Positions 6,141 through 14,408 of a stretch of 20,771 nt of DNA are shown here, piece by piece. The stretch covers positions 1 through 20,771 of IMG/VR virus record IMGVR_UViG_3300027861_000234, one strand, 5' to 3'. The stretch's first letter is position 1. Each line of letters begins with the position of its first letter. The position numbers were made by a program, and so were the translations under genes. The notes under the pieces are model-generated. The model was not told the origin of the DNA, made no database searches, and saw nothing but the letters and a program-made list of their open reading frames with translations. The stretch is from a virus.

Positions 6141-8588
6141 ATGCAAATACAAACTTATAACGGCAGTTCTTTTCCTGATCAGGTAGTACCTGATGATGTT
6201 AAAGCTTCTATAGATTACGGTAGGCAAGTTGGTAGGGCTATCGAGGGTGATTGGTTTTCTGGAACTAGAACTGGTGTACAAGGTAGATACAATACTAATT
6301 ATAATAATTTTAGGAACTTAAGGCTTTACGCTAGAGGAGAACAATCTGTTCAAAAATATAAAGATGAATTAGCAATAAATGGTGACTTATCTTATTTAAA
6401 CTTAGACTGGAAACCTGTACCTATTATACCTAAGTTTGTAGATATTGTAGTAAATGGTATGGACAGTAAGCTTTATGAAGTAAAAGCTTTTGCACAAGAT
6501 CCAGATTCTTTAAAGAAAAGAACAAACTACGCTGAAACTATAATGAGAGACATGCAAGCGCAAGAGCTTATAAATAAGATTAAAAGTGTTACAGGTATGG
6601 ATATGTATTCTACATCTAATCCAGAAGATTTACCGCAAAGCAAAGAAGAACTTGATGTTCACATGCAGTTGACCTATAAGCAGTCTATAGAAATAGCAGA
6701 AGAAGAAGCCATAAATAATACTTTAGAATTTAATAAATACGATCTAACAAAAAGAAGAATATGTGAAGATTTAGTTGTTTTAGGTATTGGTGCTGTTAAA
6801 ACTAGTTTTAATCTTTCGGAAGGTGTTAAAATAAACTATGTTGATCCAGCTAATTTAGTTTACTCTTATACTCAAGATCCTAATTTTCAAGATATATGGT
6901 ACGTTGGAGAGGTTAAATACATAAGTTTAAATGAATTAAAAAAAGAATTTCCAGCTTTAACTAAAGATGAATTAAAAACCATACAAGAATATCCAGGAAG
7001 CTCTAGTTATAATTATCAATTTAATGGTAGAAATGATGGTAATAATATAGCTGTATTATACTTTGAGTATAAGACTTACCAAGATCAAGTATTTAAAATA
7101 AAGCAAACAGCTACTGGACTAGAAAAAGCATTACAAAAACCAGATACTTTTAATCCGCCTAAAAATGATAACTTTGATGTTGTTTCAAGATCTATAGAAG
7201 TTCTATATTCTGGAGCTAAAATACTTGGACATGAGATGATGTTAAGGTGGGAAATGTCTAGAAATATGACTAGACCAGATTCTAATTTAGTAAAAGTAAA
7301 TATGAGCTACAGTATATGTGCTCCTAAGATGTACAAAGGTCGTATAGAATCTTTAGTTAGTAGAATGACTGGGTTTGCTGACATGATACAATTAACACAC
7401 TTAAAACTACAGCAAGTTTTAGCTAGAACAGTTCCTGATGGTGTTTTCTTAGATGTAGATGGATTAGCTGAGGTAGACTTAGGTAATGGTACTAATTATA
7501 ATCCAGCTGAGGCACTTAATATGTATTTTCAAACTGGTAGTATATTAGGTAGATCTATGACTCAAGACGGCGGCATGAATCCAGGTAAAGTTCCAATACA
7601 AGAACTTCAAACAGGTAGTGGTGGTAGTAAGATGAACGCTTTAATACAGACTTATCAATATTATTTACAAATGATAAGAGACGTGACGGGACTTAATGAG
7701 GCGAGAGATGGAAGTGCTCCTGATAAAAATGCTTTAGTAGGTTTACAAAAGTTAGCTGTAAATGCTTCTAACACTGCTACTAAACATATACTACAAGCTA
7801 GCTTATATTTGTCAGCTAAGACTTGTGAAGATATATCATTAAGAATATCTGATGCGTTAGAATATCCTCTAACAAAAGAAGCTCTTAGATCTAGTATAAG
7901 CGCATATAATGTAGGTACATTAGAAGACATGTATAGACTAAACATGTTTGAGTTTGGTATATATTTAGAAATGGTACCTGATGAAGAAGAAAAACAAGTA
8001 CTAGAACAAAATATACAAATAGCTTTAAAATCACAGTCTATAAATCTTGAAGACGCTATAGAGATAAGGGACATAAGAAACCTTAAACTAGCTAATCAAG
8101 TTCTTAAAATAAAAAGACGTAAAAAAGCAGAGCAAGATCAAGCAGCATCTCAAGCTAATATTCAAGCTCAGGCAAACGCCAATGCAGAAGCTTCTGAAAG
8201 ATCAGCTTTAGCTGAAATGCAGAAACAACAAGCATTAGCCGAAACAACTCTTCAAATAGAAAAAGGTAAGTCTGAATTTGATATAAACAAAGCCAGACAA
8301 GAAGGTCAAATAAAAAGAGAATTAATGCAAGTTCAGTTTGAGTTTGATAGGCAGTTAAAGCAAATGGAGATTGATAAATTGATGAGCAAAGAGCAACTAA
8401 TAGAAGATAGAAAAGATAAAAGAGTTAGATTAGAAGGTCAGCAACAAAGTCAAATGATCTCACAAAGACAACAAGATGGCATGCCTATTAACTTCGCTAG
8501 TGATGCAGCTGCTGCTAATAGAGGCGTAGAAAAAACTTCAGCAGACAATCAAGAAATGATTGCCAATGAACAACAACAAATAAGCTAA
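6141..8588 (+). CDS. Portal protein
   Basis: An 815-residue protein directly after terL (TAA then ATG), the standard place for the portal, the dodecameric ring through which DNA enters and leaves the head. The pattern IPKFVDIVVNGMDSKLYEV near residues 93-111 is what I recall from crAss-like portals. A long mixed alpha/beta body follows to about residue 600. A helical region includes SSISAYNVGTLEDMYRLNMFE. From about 617 to 765 the protein is predicted to be helical and highly charged, with Gln/Ala/Lys-rich coiled coil (for example the QANIQAQANANAEASERSAL stretch). The last 40 residues are Gln/Asn-rich and probably flexible. It is long for a portal, but large portals are usual in this phage group. 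The C-terminal coiled coil probably forms the crown/barrel inside the head. Confidence 0.85.
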   Translation: MQIQTYNGSSFPDQVVPDDVKASIDYGRQVGRAIEGDWFSGTRTGVQGRYNTNYNNFRNLRLYARGEQSVQKYKDELAINGDLSYLNLDWKPVPIIPKFVDIVVNGMDSKLYEVKAFAQDPDSLKKRTNYAETIMRDMQAQELINKIKSVTGMDMYSTSNPEDLPQSKEELDVHMQLTYKQSIEIAEEEAINNTLEFNKYDLTKRRICEDLVVLGIGAVKTSFNLSEGVKINYVDPANLVYSYTQDPNFQDIWYVGEVKYISLNELKKEFPALTKDELKTIQEYPGSSSYNYQFNGRNDGNNIAVLYFEYKTYQDQVFKIKQTATGLEKALQKPDTFNPPKNDNFDVVSRSIEVLYSGAKILGHEMMLRWEMSRNMTRPDSNLVKVNMSYSICAPKMYKGRIESLVSRMTGFADMIQLTHLKLQQVLARTVPDGVFLDVDGLAEVDLGNGTNYNPAEALNMYFQTGSILGRSMTQDGGMNPGKVPIQELQTGSGGSKMNALIQTYQYYLQMIRDVTGLNEARDGSAPDKNALVGLQKLAVNASNTATKHILQASLYLSAKTCEDISLRISDALEYPLTKEALRSSISAYNVGTLEDMYRLNMFEFGIYLEMVPDEEEKQVLEQNIQIALKSQSINLEDAIEIRDIRNLKLANQVLKIKRRKKAEQDQAASQANIQAQANANAEASERSALAEMQKQQALAETTLQIEKGKSEFDINKARQEGQIKRELMQVQFEFDRQLKQMEIDKLMSKEQLIEDRKDKRVRLEGQQQSQMISQRQQDGMPINFASDAAAANRGVEKTSADNQEMIANEQQQIS

Positions 8589-8600
8589 GCTTATATTATT

Positions 8601-8619
8601 AATTATTATATTATATTAT
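8601..8619 (+). repeat. A/T-rich leader repeat, copy 1, with two TTATA units
   Basis: AATTATTATATTATATTAT runs into the scaffold ATG at 8618. It reads AATTA, then two TTATA units (8606-8615), then TTATG. The same element with one more TTATA unit lies before the gene at 11613. It fills a 29-base gap after the portal stop and could serve as an unstructured translation leader or part of an AT-rich promoter. Confidence 0.7.
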
Positions 8620-9748
8620 GTCAGAAGAAATAAAAGAAACAGCTGGCGGTGAGTTAACTCAAGGTGAATTTAAAATTAAAAAATCACCTAAAAAATTAAC
8701 AGACAAAGAACCAATAGCTAAAATAGATTTAAGTAAACCTAAAGAAGTAGTTGAAGAAACTATTACTAAAGTTTACTTAACACCAAAAGATGAAGAAAAA
8801 CCTTTAGAAGAAGAAAAAGCTCCTATAATACAAGAGATTAAAGAAGAAGAAATAAAAGAAGAGGTTAAAGAAACAACAAAAAAACTTAAAGAGGCAGTAC
8901 GAGATGAAGCTGTAGTAGGAAAACAACTACCTGAAAACATAGAGAAATTAGTTTCATTTATGGAAGAAACAGGTGGCAATGTAGAAGACTACGTTAGATT
9001 AAATACTGATTACTCTAAAATTGATGATAATTCTTTATTAAGAGAATATTATAAAAATACTAAACCACATCTTGATCATGAAGAAATATCTTTTATAATG
9101 GAAGATAATTTTAAAATTGATGAAGACTTGGATGAAGAGCGAGACATAAAGAAAAAGAAACTCGCCTTCAAAGAAGAAATTGCAAAAGCCAAAAGCTTTT
9201 TGGAAGAAACAAAGAGTAAATATTACGACGAGATCAAGTTGAGACCGGGCGTTACTCAGGAACAACAAAAGGCTATGGATTTTTTCAATAGATACAACAA
9301 GAACAAAGAGCTCGCAGCTAACAAGCACAAGCAGTTTGTTAACACTACTAGAGATTATTTTACTAAGGATTTCAAAGGTTTTGAGTTTAACTTAGGAGAT
9401 ACTAAATTTAGTTATAAGATTAACAATACTGAAGAGGTAATCGATCAACAGTCTGACTTAGAAAAATTTGTAGGGAAGTTCCTGAATGACGAGGGAAGGA
9501 TAGAAGATCATGTAGGTTATCACAAAGCTATGTATGCTGCTAGAAATGCTGACAATATAGCTAAACATTTTTACGAGCAAGGCAAAGCTGACGCAACTAA
9601 AAATATAGTTAATAAATCAAAAAATATAGAAACAGCTTCACGTCCACAAAACAATGAAGATCTTTTTATAAATGGATTTAAAGTAAAAGCAATTTCAGGA
9701 GTTGATAGTTCAAAGTTGAAAATAAAAACAAATAAAAACAAAAACTAA
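8618..9748 (+). CDS. Probable scaffolding protein
   Basis: A 376-residue, very charged protein between portal and major capsid genes, where scaffolds normally lie. Residues 1-110 are low-complexity Lys/Glu-rich with repeated EE, KEEE and EEVKE runs. A conserved-looking block follows: EETGGNVEDYVRLNTDYS, then DDNSLLREYYKNTKPHLD, then an acidic EDNFKIDEDLDEERD. Next comes a coiled-coil stretch (KKLAFKEEIAKAKSFLEE, about residues 181-205) and a less charged core up to 320. The tail, GFKVKAISGVDSSKLKIK, is basic and may be the capsid-binding end, as scaffold C-termini often are. No protease motif is seen. Bases about 9121-9350 use more C/G-ending codons than the flanks. Scaffold identity comes from position and composition. 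Confidence 0.6.
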   Translation: MSEEIKETAGGELTQGEFKIKKSPKKLTDKEPIAKIDLSKPKEVVEETITKVYLTPKDEEKPLEEEKAPIIQEIKEEEIKEEVKETTKKLKEAVRDEAVVGKQLPENIEKLVSFMEETGGNVEDYVRLNTDYSKIDDNSLLREYYKNTKPHLDHEEISFIMEDNFKIDEDLDEERDIKKKKLAFKEEIAKAKSFLEETKSKYYDEIKLRPGVTQEQQKAMDFFNRYNKNKELAANKHKQFVNTTRDYFTKDFKGFEFNLGDTKFSYKINNTEEVIDQQSDLEKFVGKFLNDEGRIEDHVGYHKAMYAARNADNIAKHFYEQGKADATKNIVNKSKNIETASRPQNNEDLFINGFKVKAISGVDSSKLKIKTNKNKN

Positions 9749-9759
9749 AAACTATAAAA

Positions 9760-11229
9760 ATGAGTTTATCTGGAGGGAGTTTTCCCGCATCGATTGTTCC
9801 TGCTCAAAAGAAAATGACGTTAGAATCTAACTTCTTATCTTTTAATGGCGAAAGCACAGGAGCTAATCAAAACATGAATAACTTCGCTCAGCAATACCTA
9901 CCGGAATTGTATGAAGCGGAAGTTGAAAGATACGGAAACAGGACGTTGTCTGGTTTCTTGAGAATGGTTGGAGCTGAAATGCCTATGACTTCTGATCAAG
10001 TAATTTGGTCTGAACAAAATAGATTACATGTAGCTTATAAAGGTTTAGCCGATGCTATTGGTGCGCCAACTAATAATGTTTATACTATTGAGCCGAACTT
10101 GACTGGCACGTCTACTACTAAAATAGCTATAAGAGCAGGACAAACTGTTCTTTTATCTGATGAAGCTACTGGATTAGTAACTGCTAAAGTTTATGTAGTC
10201 ACAGCTGGTGATACAACATTTACTGCTAAAGTTTATGGGTCTAATACACTGCCTTCTACTTTAACATCTGGTACAGGAGTCAATATGTTTGTTTACGGTT
10301 CTGAATTTAAAAAAGGTACTAATGGAATGCTAGGTTCAATTGAGCCTTCTTTCACTCAGTATGCTAACAGACCTGTAATTATCAAAGATAAGTATGAAAT
10401 CAATGGTTCTGATACTGCTCAAATTGGGTGGGTTGAAGTTGCTACTGAAGACGGAACATCTGGATACTTATGGTATCTAAAAGCTGAGTCTGAAACTAGA
10501 TTGCGTTTTGAAGATTATCTTGAAATGATGATGGTTGAAGGTGTTGAAGCAAAACTAGCTAATGGTAGCGCTTCTTCATTAAGTACAGACAATATACTAG
10601 GTACTGAAGGTATGTTTGAGGCTATTGAACAAAGAGGTAATATATACTCTGGTTTTGCTGGACCTGCTGCTCCTGGTGCTGGTGCTTTAGGTGATTTCGA
10701 TGAGATCCTTAAAAATCTAGACAAGCAAGGTGCTATTGAAGAAAACATGTTATTCTTATCAAGATCTACTGCTCTTGATTTTGATGATATGATTGCTGCT
10801 ATGGCAGGTGGAGGTTATGCTTCTACTGCTTCTGCTTCTTACGGTCTTTTTGACAACGAAGCTGAAATGGCGCTTAACTTTGGATTTTCTGGTTTCAGAA
10901 GAGGTTCTTATGACTTCTACAAAACTGATTGGAAATATCTAAACGATGCATCTACAAGAGGATTAGATAAAGCTATTGATGGTGTGCTTGTTCCTGCTGG
11001 AACTTCTACAGTATATGATCAAATGTTAGGATCTAATATCAGACGACCATTCTTACACGTAAGATATAGAGCTTCTGAAACTGAAGATAGAAGATTTAAA
11101 AACTGGATTACTGGTTCAGTTGGAGGAGCTTACACTTCTGATTTAGATGCAATGTCTGTACACTTCTTATCTGAAAGATGTTTAGTAACTCAAGCTGCTA
11201 ATAACTTCGTGTTATTCAAAGGAGCTTAA
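9760..11229 (+). CDS. Major capsid protein
   Basis: A 489-residue protein that presumably builds the icosahedral shell through an HK97-type fold. The N-terminus carries the segments QNMNNFAQQYLPELYEAEV and LSGFLRMVGAEMPMT. A Thr/Gly/Val-rich beta segment at about 102-185 looks like an inserted domain. The middle has EDYLEMMMVEGVEAKLANG and a Gly/Ala-rich loop near 295-310. The C-terminal part contains FGFSGFRRGSYDFYKTDW, RRPFLHVRYRASE, DRRFKNWITGSVGGAY and FLSERCLVTQAANNFVLF, which I recall from marine and crAss-like MCPs of similar length. Codons are richer in C-ending and other favoured forms (AACTTC, TTCTTA) than in neighbours, as expected for the most abundant virion protein. It starts after an A-rich leader. 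A terminator lies one gene downstream. Confidence 0.85.
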   Translation: MSLSGGSFPASIVPAQKKMTLESNFLSFNGESTGANQNMNNFAQQYLPELYEAEVERYGNRTLSGFLRMVGAEMPMTSDQVIWSEQNRLHVAYKGLADAIGAPTNNVYTIEPNLTGTSTTKIAIRAGQTVLLSDEATGLVTAKVYVVTAGDTTFTAKVYGSNTLPSTLTSGTGVNMFVYGSEFKKGTNGMLGSIEPSFTQYANRPVIIKDKYEINGSDTAQIGWVEVATEDGTSGYLWYLKAESETRLRFEDYLEMMMVEGVEAKLANGSASSLSTDNILGTEGMFEAIEQRGNIYSGFAGPAAPGAGALGDFDEILKNLDKQGAIEENMLFLSRSTALDFDDMIAAMAGGGYASTASASYGLFDNEAEMALNFGFSGFRRGSYDFYKTDWKYLNDASTRGLDKAIDGVLVPAGTSTVYDQMLGSNIRRPFLHVRYRASETEDRRFKNWITGSVGGAYTSDLDAMSVHFLSERCLVTQAANNFVLFKGA

Positions 11230-11258
11230 TTAATTATTAACATTTAAAAAATAAGAAA

Positions 11259-11552
11259 ATGAGTTATATAAAACTACAAAAAACAGGTGCTGAATTTGAT
11301 TTAGTATCTGCTGATAATATCGGTGACATTAAGTTGGTTACTGGAGACGTGGTAATTAATTATCTTTCGGGATATAAGGTTACTATTACTGGTGGTGCTT
11401 CAGGATCAAATGATTTTGTTCAGAAAGATATTAACAAGATAGAAAACGCAGTTGATGTTATGAGTGGTGCCTCTGGGCCAGCTCCAATGACTGTACTTGG
11501 TTTTCCTGTTACTGGCGTTACTGCCGCAGTTGGACTTAATCCAGCTACTTAA
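11259..11552 (+). CDS. Small probable virion protein after the capsid gene
   Basis: A 97-residue protein of unknown family, Gly/Val/Thr-rich and probably beta. It begins MSYIKLQKTGAEFDLVS, then has VTGDVVINYLSGYKVTITGG and a Gly/Ala/Pro-rich end. It follows the MCP after a 29-base gap and is the last gene before a strong terminator, so it should be expressed at a level near that of MCP. That and its size suggest a head decoration or auxiliary protein, but no motif proves it. Confidence 0.6.
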   Translation: MSYIKLQKTGAEFDLVSADNIGDIKLVTGDVVINYLSGYKVTITGGASGSNDFVQKDINKIENAVDVMSGASGPAPMTVLGFPVTGVTAAVGLNPAT

Positions 11553-11562
11553 AAACAATAAT

Positions 11563-11590
11563 AAGATCCCGCTTCGGCGGGGTCTTTTTT
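11563..11590 (+). terminator. Intrinsic terminator with UUCG loop after the capsid operon
   Basis: A ten-base stem (11563-11572 with 11577-11586, including one T-G wobble) closes a TTCG tetraloop and is followed by a T run to 11590. The GC core CCCGC/GCGGG stands out in this AT-rich DNA. It ends the MCP plus small-protein unit and should reduce readthrough into the tail genes. Confidence 0.9.
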
Positions 11591-11609
11591 AATTATTATA
11601 TTATATTAT
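11591..11609 (+). repeat. A/T-rich leader repeat, copy 2, in a version with three TTATA units
   Basis: The 19 bases are identical to 8601-8619, but here one further TTATA unit follows before the ATG at 11613, giving three units (11596-11610) then TTATG. The element starts right at the T-run of the terminator. Any promoter for the next gene would have to lie in this 22-base leader or overlap the hairpin. Confidence 0.7.
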
Positions 11610-11612
11610 ATT

Positions 11613-12410
11613 ATGGAAACAAAAGAAAAGAAAAAGCCTGCAGCTAAAGCTGTAGCAAAACCTGAGGTAAAAAAAGATACTTGGGAATATAAAGATAGAA
11701 ATTATTATCTATTAGGAAACAAAGAACCTTTAACATACACTATAACTAGTAAGCATACTCAAAAATATCCTTTAGTTTGGTTTGATCCAGAAAAAGGCTA
11801 TGAAAGAGAATTAAGATATGCTACTAATCAAAAGTCAATATTTGTTGATGAACAAAAAGGTCAATCTACTTTAAAGCATATTGTTTTTAATAAAGGACAC
11901 TTATTTGTTCCTAAAGAAAAAAGAAATTTACAAGAGTTTTTAGATAAGCACACTCACAATGGTTTAATATTTTCAGAATATGATAATGTTGAAGTAGCCA
12001 CTGATGAAGTTGAAGATTTGAAATTAGAGGTCTTAGCGATGAACACCGCTATGGAAATGGATATAGACTTTGCCGAAGCAATACTTAGAGTAGAGATGGG
12101 ATCAAGTGTTTCTCAATTAAGTTCAAAAGAACTAAAAAGAGATTTACTATTGTTTGCAAGAAGAAACCCAGAACTATTTATTGATTTAGCTAATGATGAG
12201 AATGTTCAACTTAGAAATGTTGCTATTGTAGCTGTTGAACAAAAAATAATTAATTTATCATCAGATAATAGAACATTTACATGGGCTAGTAATGATAGAA
12301 AACTAATGAATGTTCCTTTTGATGAAAATCCATACTCAGCTATGGCTGCGTGGTTTAAAACAGATGAAGGGCTTGAGGTTTATAGATCTATAGAGAAAAA
12401 GTTCAAATAA
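11613..12410 (+). CDS. Conserved phage protein of unknown function in the head-tail module
   Basis: A 265-residue protein. It opens with a Lys/Ala/Pro-rich flexible tail (1-25) and then a beta-rich N-terminal domain (WEYKDRNYYLLG, YPLVWFDPEKG). A short HIVFNKGHLFVPKEKRNLQEFL segment leads to a helical C-terminal half. That half includes DVEDLKLEVL-type acidic helices, DIDFAEAILRVEMGS, LSSKELKRDLLLFARRNPELF and an NPYSAMAAWFKTDEGLEVY segment near the end. I recall this layout in crAss-like and marine phage proteins without assigned function. It is the only gene between two intrinsic terminators, so its expression may be set separately from the capsid and tail genes. A virion or assembly role is likely from position only. 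Confidence 0.65.
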   Translation: METKEKKKPAAKAVAKPEVKKDTWEYKDRNYYLLGNKEPLTYTITSKHTQKYPLVWFDPEKGYERELRYATNQKSIFVDEQKGQSTLKHIVFNKGHLFVPKEKRNLQEFLDKHTHNGLIFSEYDNVEVATDEVEDLKLEVLAMNTAMEMDIDFAEAILRVEMGSSVSQLSSKELKRDLLLFARRNPELFIDLANDENVQLRNVAIVAVEQKIINLSSDNRTFTWASNDRKLMNVPFDENPYSAMAAWFKTDEGLEVYRSIEKKFK

Positions 12411-12426
12411 CAAGTGATTATAATTT

Positions 12427-12455
12427 AGGGTGGTTTACGCCACCCTTTTTTTTTT
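12427..12455 (+). terminator. Intrinsic terminator
   Basis: AGGGTGG (12427-12433) pairs with CCACCCT (12440-12446) around a 6-base loop, followed by ten Ts (12446-12455, the first within the stem). It lies 17 bases after the stop of the preceding gene and 13 bases before the ATG of the next, so any readthrough is likely attenuation rather than a full stop of the late operon. Confidence 0.88.
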
Positions 12456-12468
12456 AAAAAATATTAAA

Positions 12469-13233
12469 ATGGCAATAAACGTAAATACCGTATATACAAC
12501 AGTATTAAGTATTCTTAATAAAGAACAACGTGGTTATTTAACTCCTTATGAGTTTAATCAAATAGCTACGCAAGTACAATTAGAAATATTTGAAAAGTTT
12601 TTTGAAGACTACAACCAGTACATACGTATGCCTAAAACAAGTGTGGAGTTTGCCTCTAGAATGGACCACATAATGGAAGAGTTTCAAGTATTTGAAAAAA
12701 GCGGTCCTTCAATAACTATTCCAGCTGGTACTGCTCAAACAGATAATGTGTATAATCAACCTAGTGATCTACATAGATTTGGTTCTGTAACATGGAATAA
12801 AGGACTTAATTCTCCACCTATAGAAATACTCAGTAATAAAGATTACAATCAAATAAAACTATCTCCTTTAACACAACCTACAGATAATTTTCCTGTTGCT
12901 AAATACCAGCAAGATAAAATAACAGTTTTTCCAAGTTCTGCACCTTATGCTAGTTCTGACGTTACCTTTAACTATATTAGAAAACCAAAAGATGTTGTTT
13001 GGGCTTATAAACTTGGCACTTTAGGTCAATACATATTTAATGATTCTTTTGATCCGGTTGACAGCGGTGTAGTACCAGCTAGTGGTTATGTTGATTTTGA
13101 AATAAGTGATAGCCAACAAACTGAAGTTATATTAGAAATATTAAAATACGCTGGAGTAGTAATAAGAGATCCACAAATAGTACAAGCCGCTGCGAACGAG
13201 TTGGCCCAAAATGAAGCTAACACTAAAAGATAA
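12469..13233 (+). CDS. Head-tail adaptor/ring protein, putative
   Basis: A 254-residue protein. The start is taken at ATG 12469, after AAATATTAAA. A GTG 39 bases upstream is in frame but would translate through the terminator hairpin and is rejected. The N-terminus is helical: TVLSILNKEQRGYLTPYEFNQ, followed by VQLEIFEKFFEDYNQYIR. A beta-rich part follows with PSDLHRFGSVTWN, DKITVFPSSA, then VTFNYIRKPKDVVW, and a final helical segment containing TEVILEILKYAGVVIRDPQ. Order and features match the small ring/adaptor proteins between MCP and nozzle in crAss-like phages, as recalled. Such proteins form rings under the portal. The specific ring is not assigned. Confidence 0.6.
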   Translation: MAINVNTVYTTVLSILNKEQRGYLTPYEFNQIATQVQLEIFEKFFEDYNQYIRMPKTSVEFASRMDHIMEEFQVFEKSGPSITIPAGTAQTDNVYNQPSDLHRFGSVTWNKGLNSPPIEILSNKDYNQIKLSPLTQPTDNFPVAKYQQDKITVFPSSAPYASSDVTFNYIRKPKDVVWAYKLGTLGQYIFNDSFDPVDSGVVPASGYVDFEISDSQQTEVILEILKYAGVVIRDPQIVQAAANELAQNEANTKR

Positions 13234-13239
13234 TAAAAA

Positions 13240-14406
13240 ATGGGATTAATAAACGAAACTAACGCACAATACTATGCTGGACAACAAGAGTTCAATATAA
13301 CAGCCAGTACAACAGATCCTACTTTTACGTGTACTTTTGATACTAAAGTTGTAAGTGCTTATAATGATAGTGGCACACAGGTAGATGCATTTTCTAATTA
13401 CACTATATACATTTATAATTCGTCGTCTAATGTTTACGAGGCTCAACCTGAAAACATATCGTATATATCAGATGTAGCAAATAATATAATAACACTAACT
13501 GGAACTTTTGGTGGACCTGCTTATGTTCAGTTAAAACAAGCTGCAATAGGTAACAACTATGGAAGTTATGAATACATAAGTTTAAAAGATATAGTAAACA
13601 ATTTTATAGTAGCTTACGTAGGTTTAGACAAGTTAATACCTAGAGTTAGTAGAACAGATGTAATATTTCACGCTAAAAGAGGCTTACAAGAATTTAGTTA
13701 TGACACATTGAAGAGTATAAAATCTCAAGAATTAACTATACCACCAAATCTCGGTGTTCCAATACCTCAAGACTACGTTAATTACGTTAGATGTTCTTGG
13801 ATTGATGAAGGTGGCGTTCAGCATATTATATATCCAGTAAACAATTTAACCACATCTCCTACACAGTTGCTGATACAAGACAGCAAAGGAGTTCCTACGC
13901 AAAATGCTTTTGGAGGTAATAATTTAGCAGAGCAGTCTTTAACTGAAGATAGATGGAATTCTATATCAACAGAAAAGATTGATGGAGTTGACACTAACAG
14001 TGCTAATGTTTATAGTAGAGCTTGGTGGAAGCTAAACTTTGGTCAAAGATACGGCTTAGACCCTCAATATTCTCAACAAAATGGATGGTTTCAAATAAAT
14101 GAAAGATTAGGCACTTTTGCTTTTTCTAGTAATTTAGTAAATAAATTAATAGTTATTGAATATATATCTGATGGTTTAGCTTACGATATGGATTCTAAGG
14201 TGCCTAAGATGGCCGAGGATGCATTATATGCTCATATTAGTCATTCTATATTAGCTTCAAAATCTAATGTACAAGAATACATTGTTCAAAGATATAAAAA
14301 AGAAAGATCAGCTAAGTTAAGAAATGCTAAAATAAGACTTTCAAACATAAAAATAGGAGAAATTACTCAAGTTATGAGAGGTAAATCTAAATGGATTAAA
14401 CATTAA
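13240..14406 (+). CDS. Tail ring protein, tail tubular A-like, putative
   Basis: A 388-residue protein. Residues about 12-100 are a Thr/Ser/Asn/Tyr-rich beta segment that looks inserted. The core contains YVGLDKLIPRVSRTDVIFHAKRG, LQEFSYDTLKSIKSQELTIP and PQDYVNYVRCSWIDEGG. The C-terminal third has YISDGLAYDMDSKVPKMAEDAL, a helical run (ILASKSNVQEYIVQRYKKE) and ends with RGKSKWIKH. From memory this combination marks a podovirus tail ring protein, functionally like T7 gp11, joining portal/adaptor to nozzle. It sits directly before the large nozzle gene, as gp11 precedes gp12 in T7. Fold similarity to gp11 is inferred, not shown. Confidence 0.6.
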   Translation: MGLINETNAQYYAGQQEFNITASTTDPTFTCTFDTKVVSAYNDSGTQVDAFSNYTIYIYNSSSNVYEAQPENISYISDVANNIITLTGTFGGPAYVQLKQAAIGNNYGSYEYISLKDIVNNFIVAYVGLDKLIPRVSRTDVIFHAKRGLQEFSYDTLKSIKSQELTIPPNLGVPIPQDYVNYVRCSWIDEGGVQHIIYPVNNLTTSPTQLLIQDSKGVPTQNAFGGNNLAEQSLTEDRWNSISTEKIDGVDTNSANVYSRAWWKLNFGQRYGLDPQYSQQNGWFQINERLGTFAFSSNLVNKLIVIEYISDGLAYDMDSKVPKMAEDALYAHISHSILASKSNVQEYIVQRYKKERSAKLRNAKIRLSNIKIGEITQVMRGKSKWIKH

Positions 14407-14408
14407 AT

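Noticed and set aside
7661-8074. 137-codon minus-strand frame within the portal gene
   Set aside because: Composition (Ser, Leu, Ile-rich) and position are those of an antisense shadow of a well-supported gene. The same holds for the minus-strand frames at 9038-9328, 10515-10748 and 18755-19063.
12430-12468. Upstream GTG extension of the adaptor/ring protein by 13 codons
   Set aside because: The extension is read through the intrinsic terminator hairpin and its T run (giving TLFFLK-like residues). ATG 12469 has the A-rich leader typical of the other genes.
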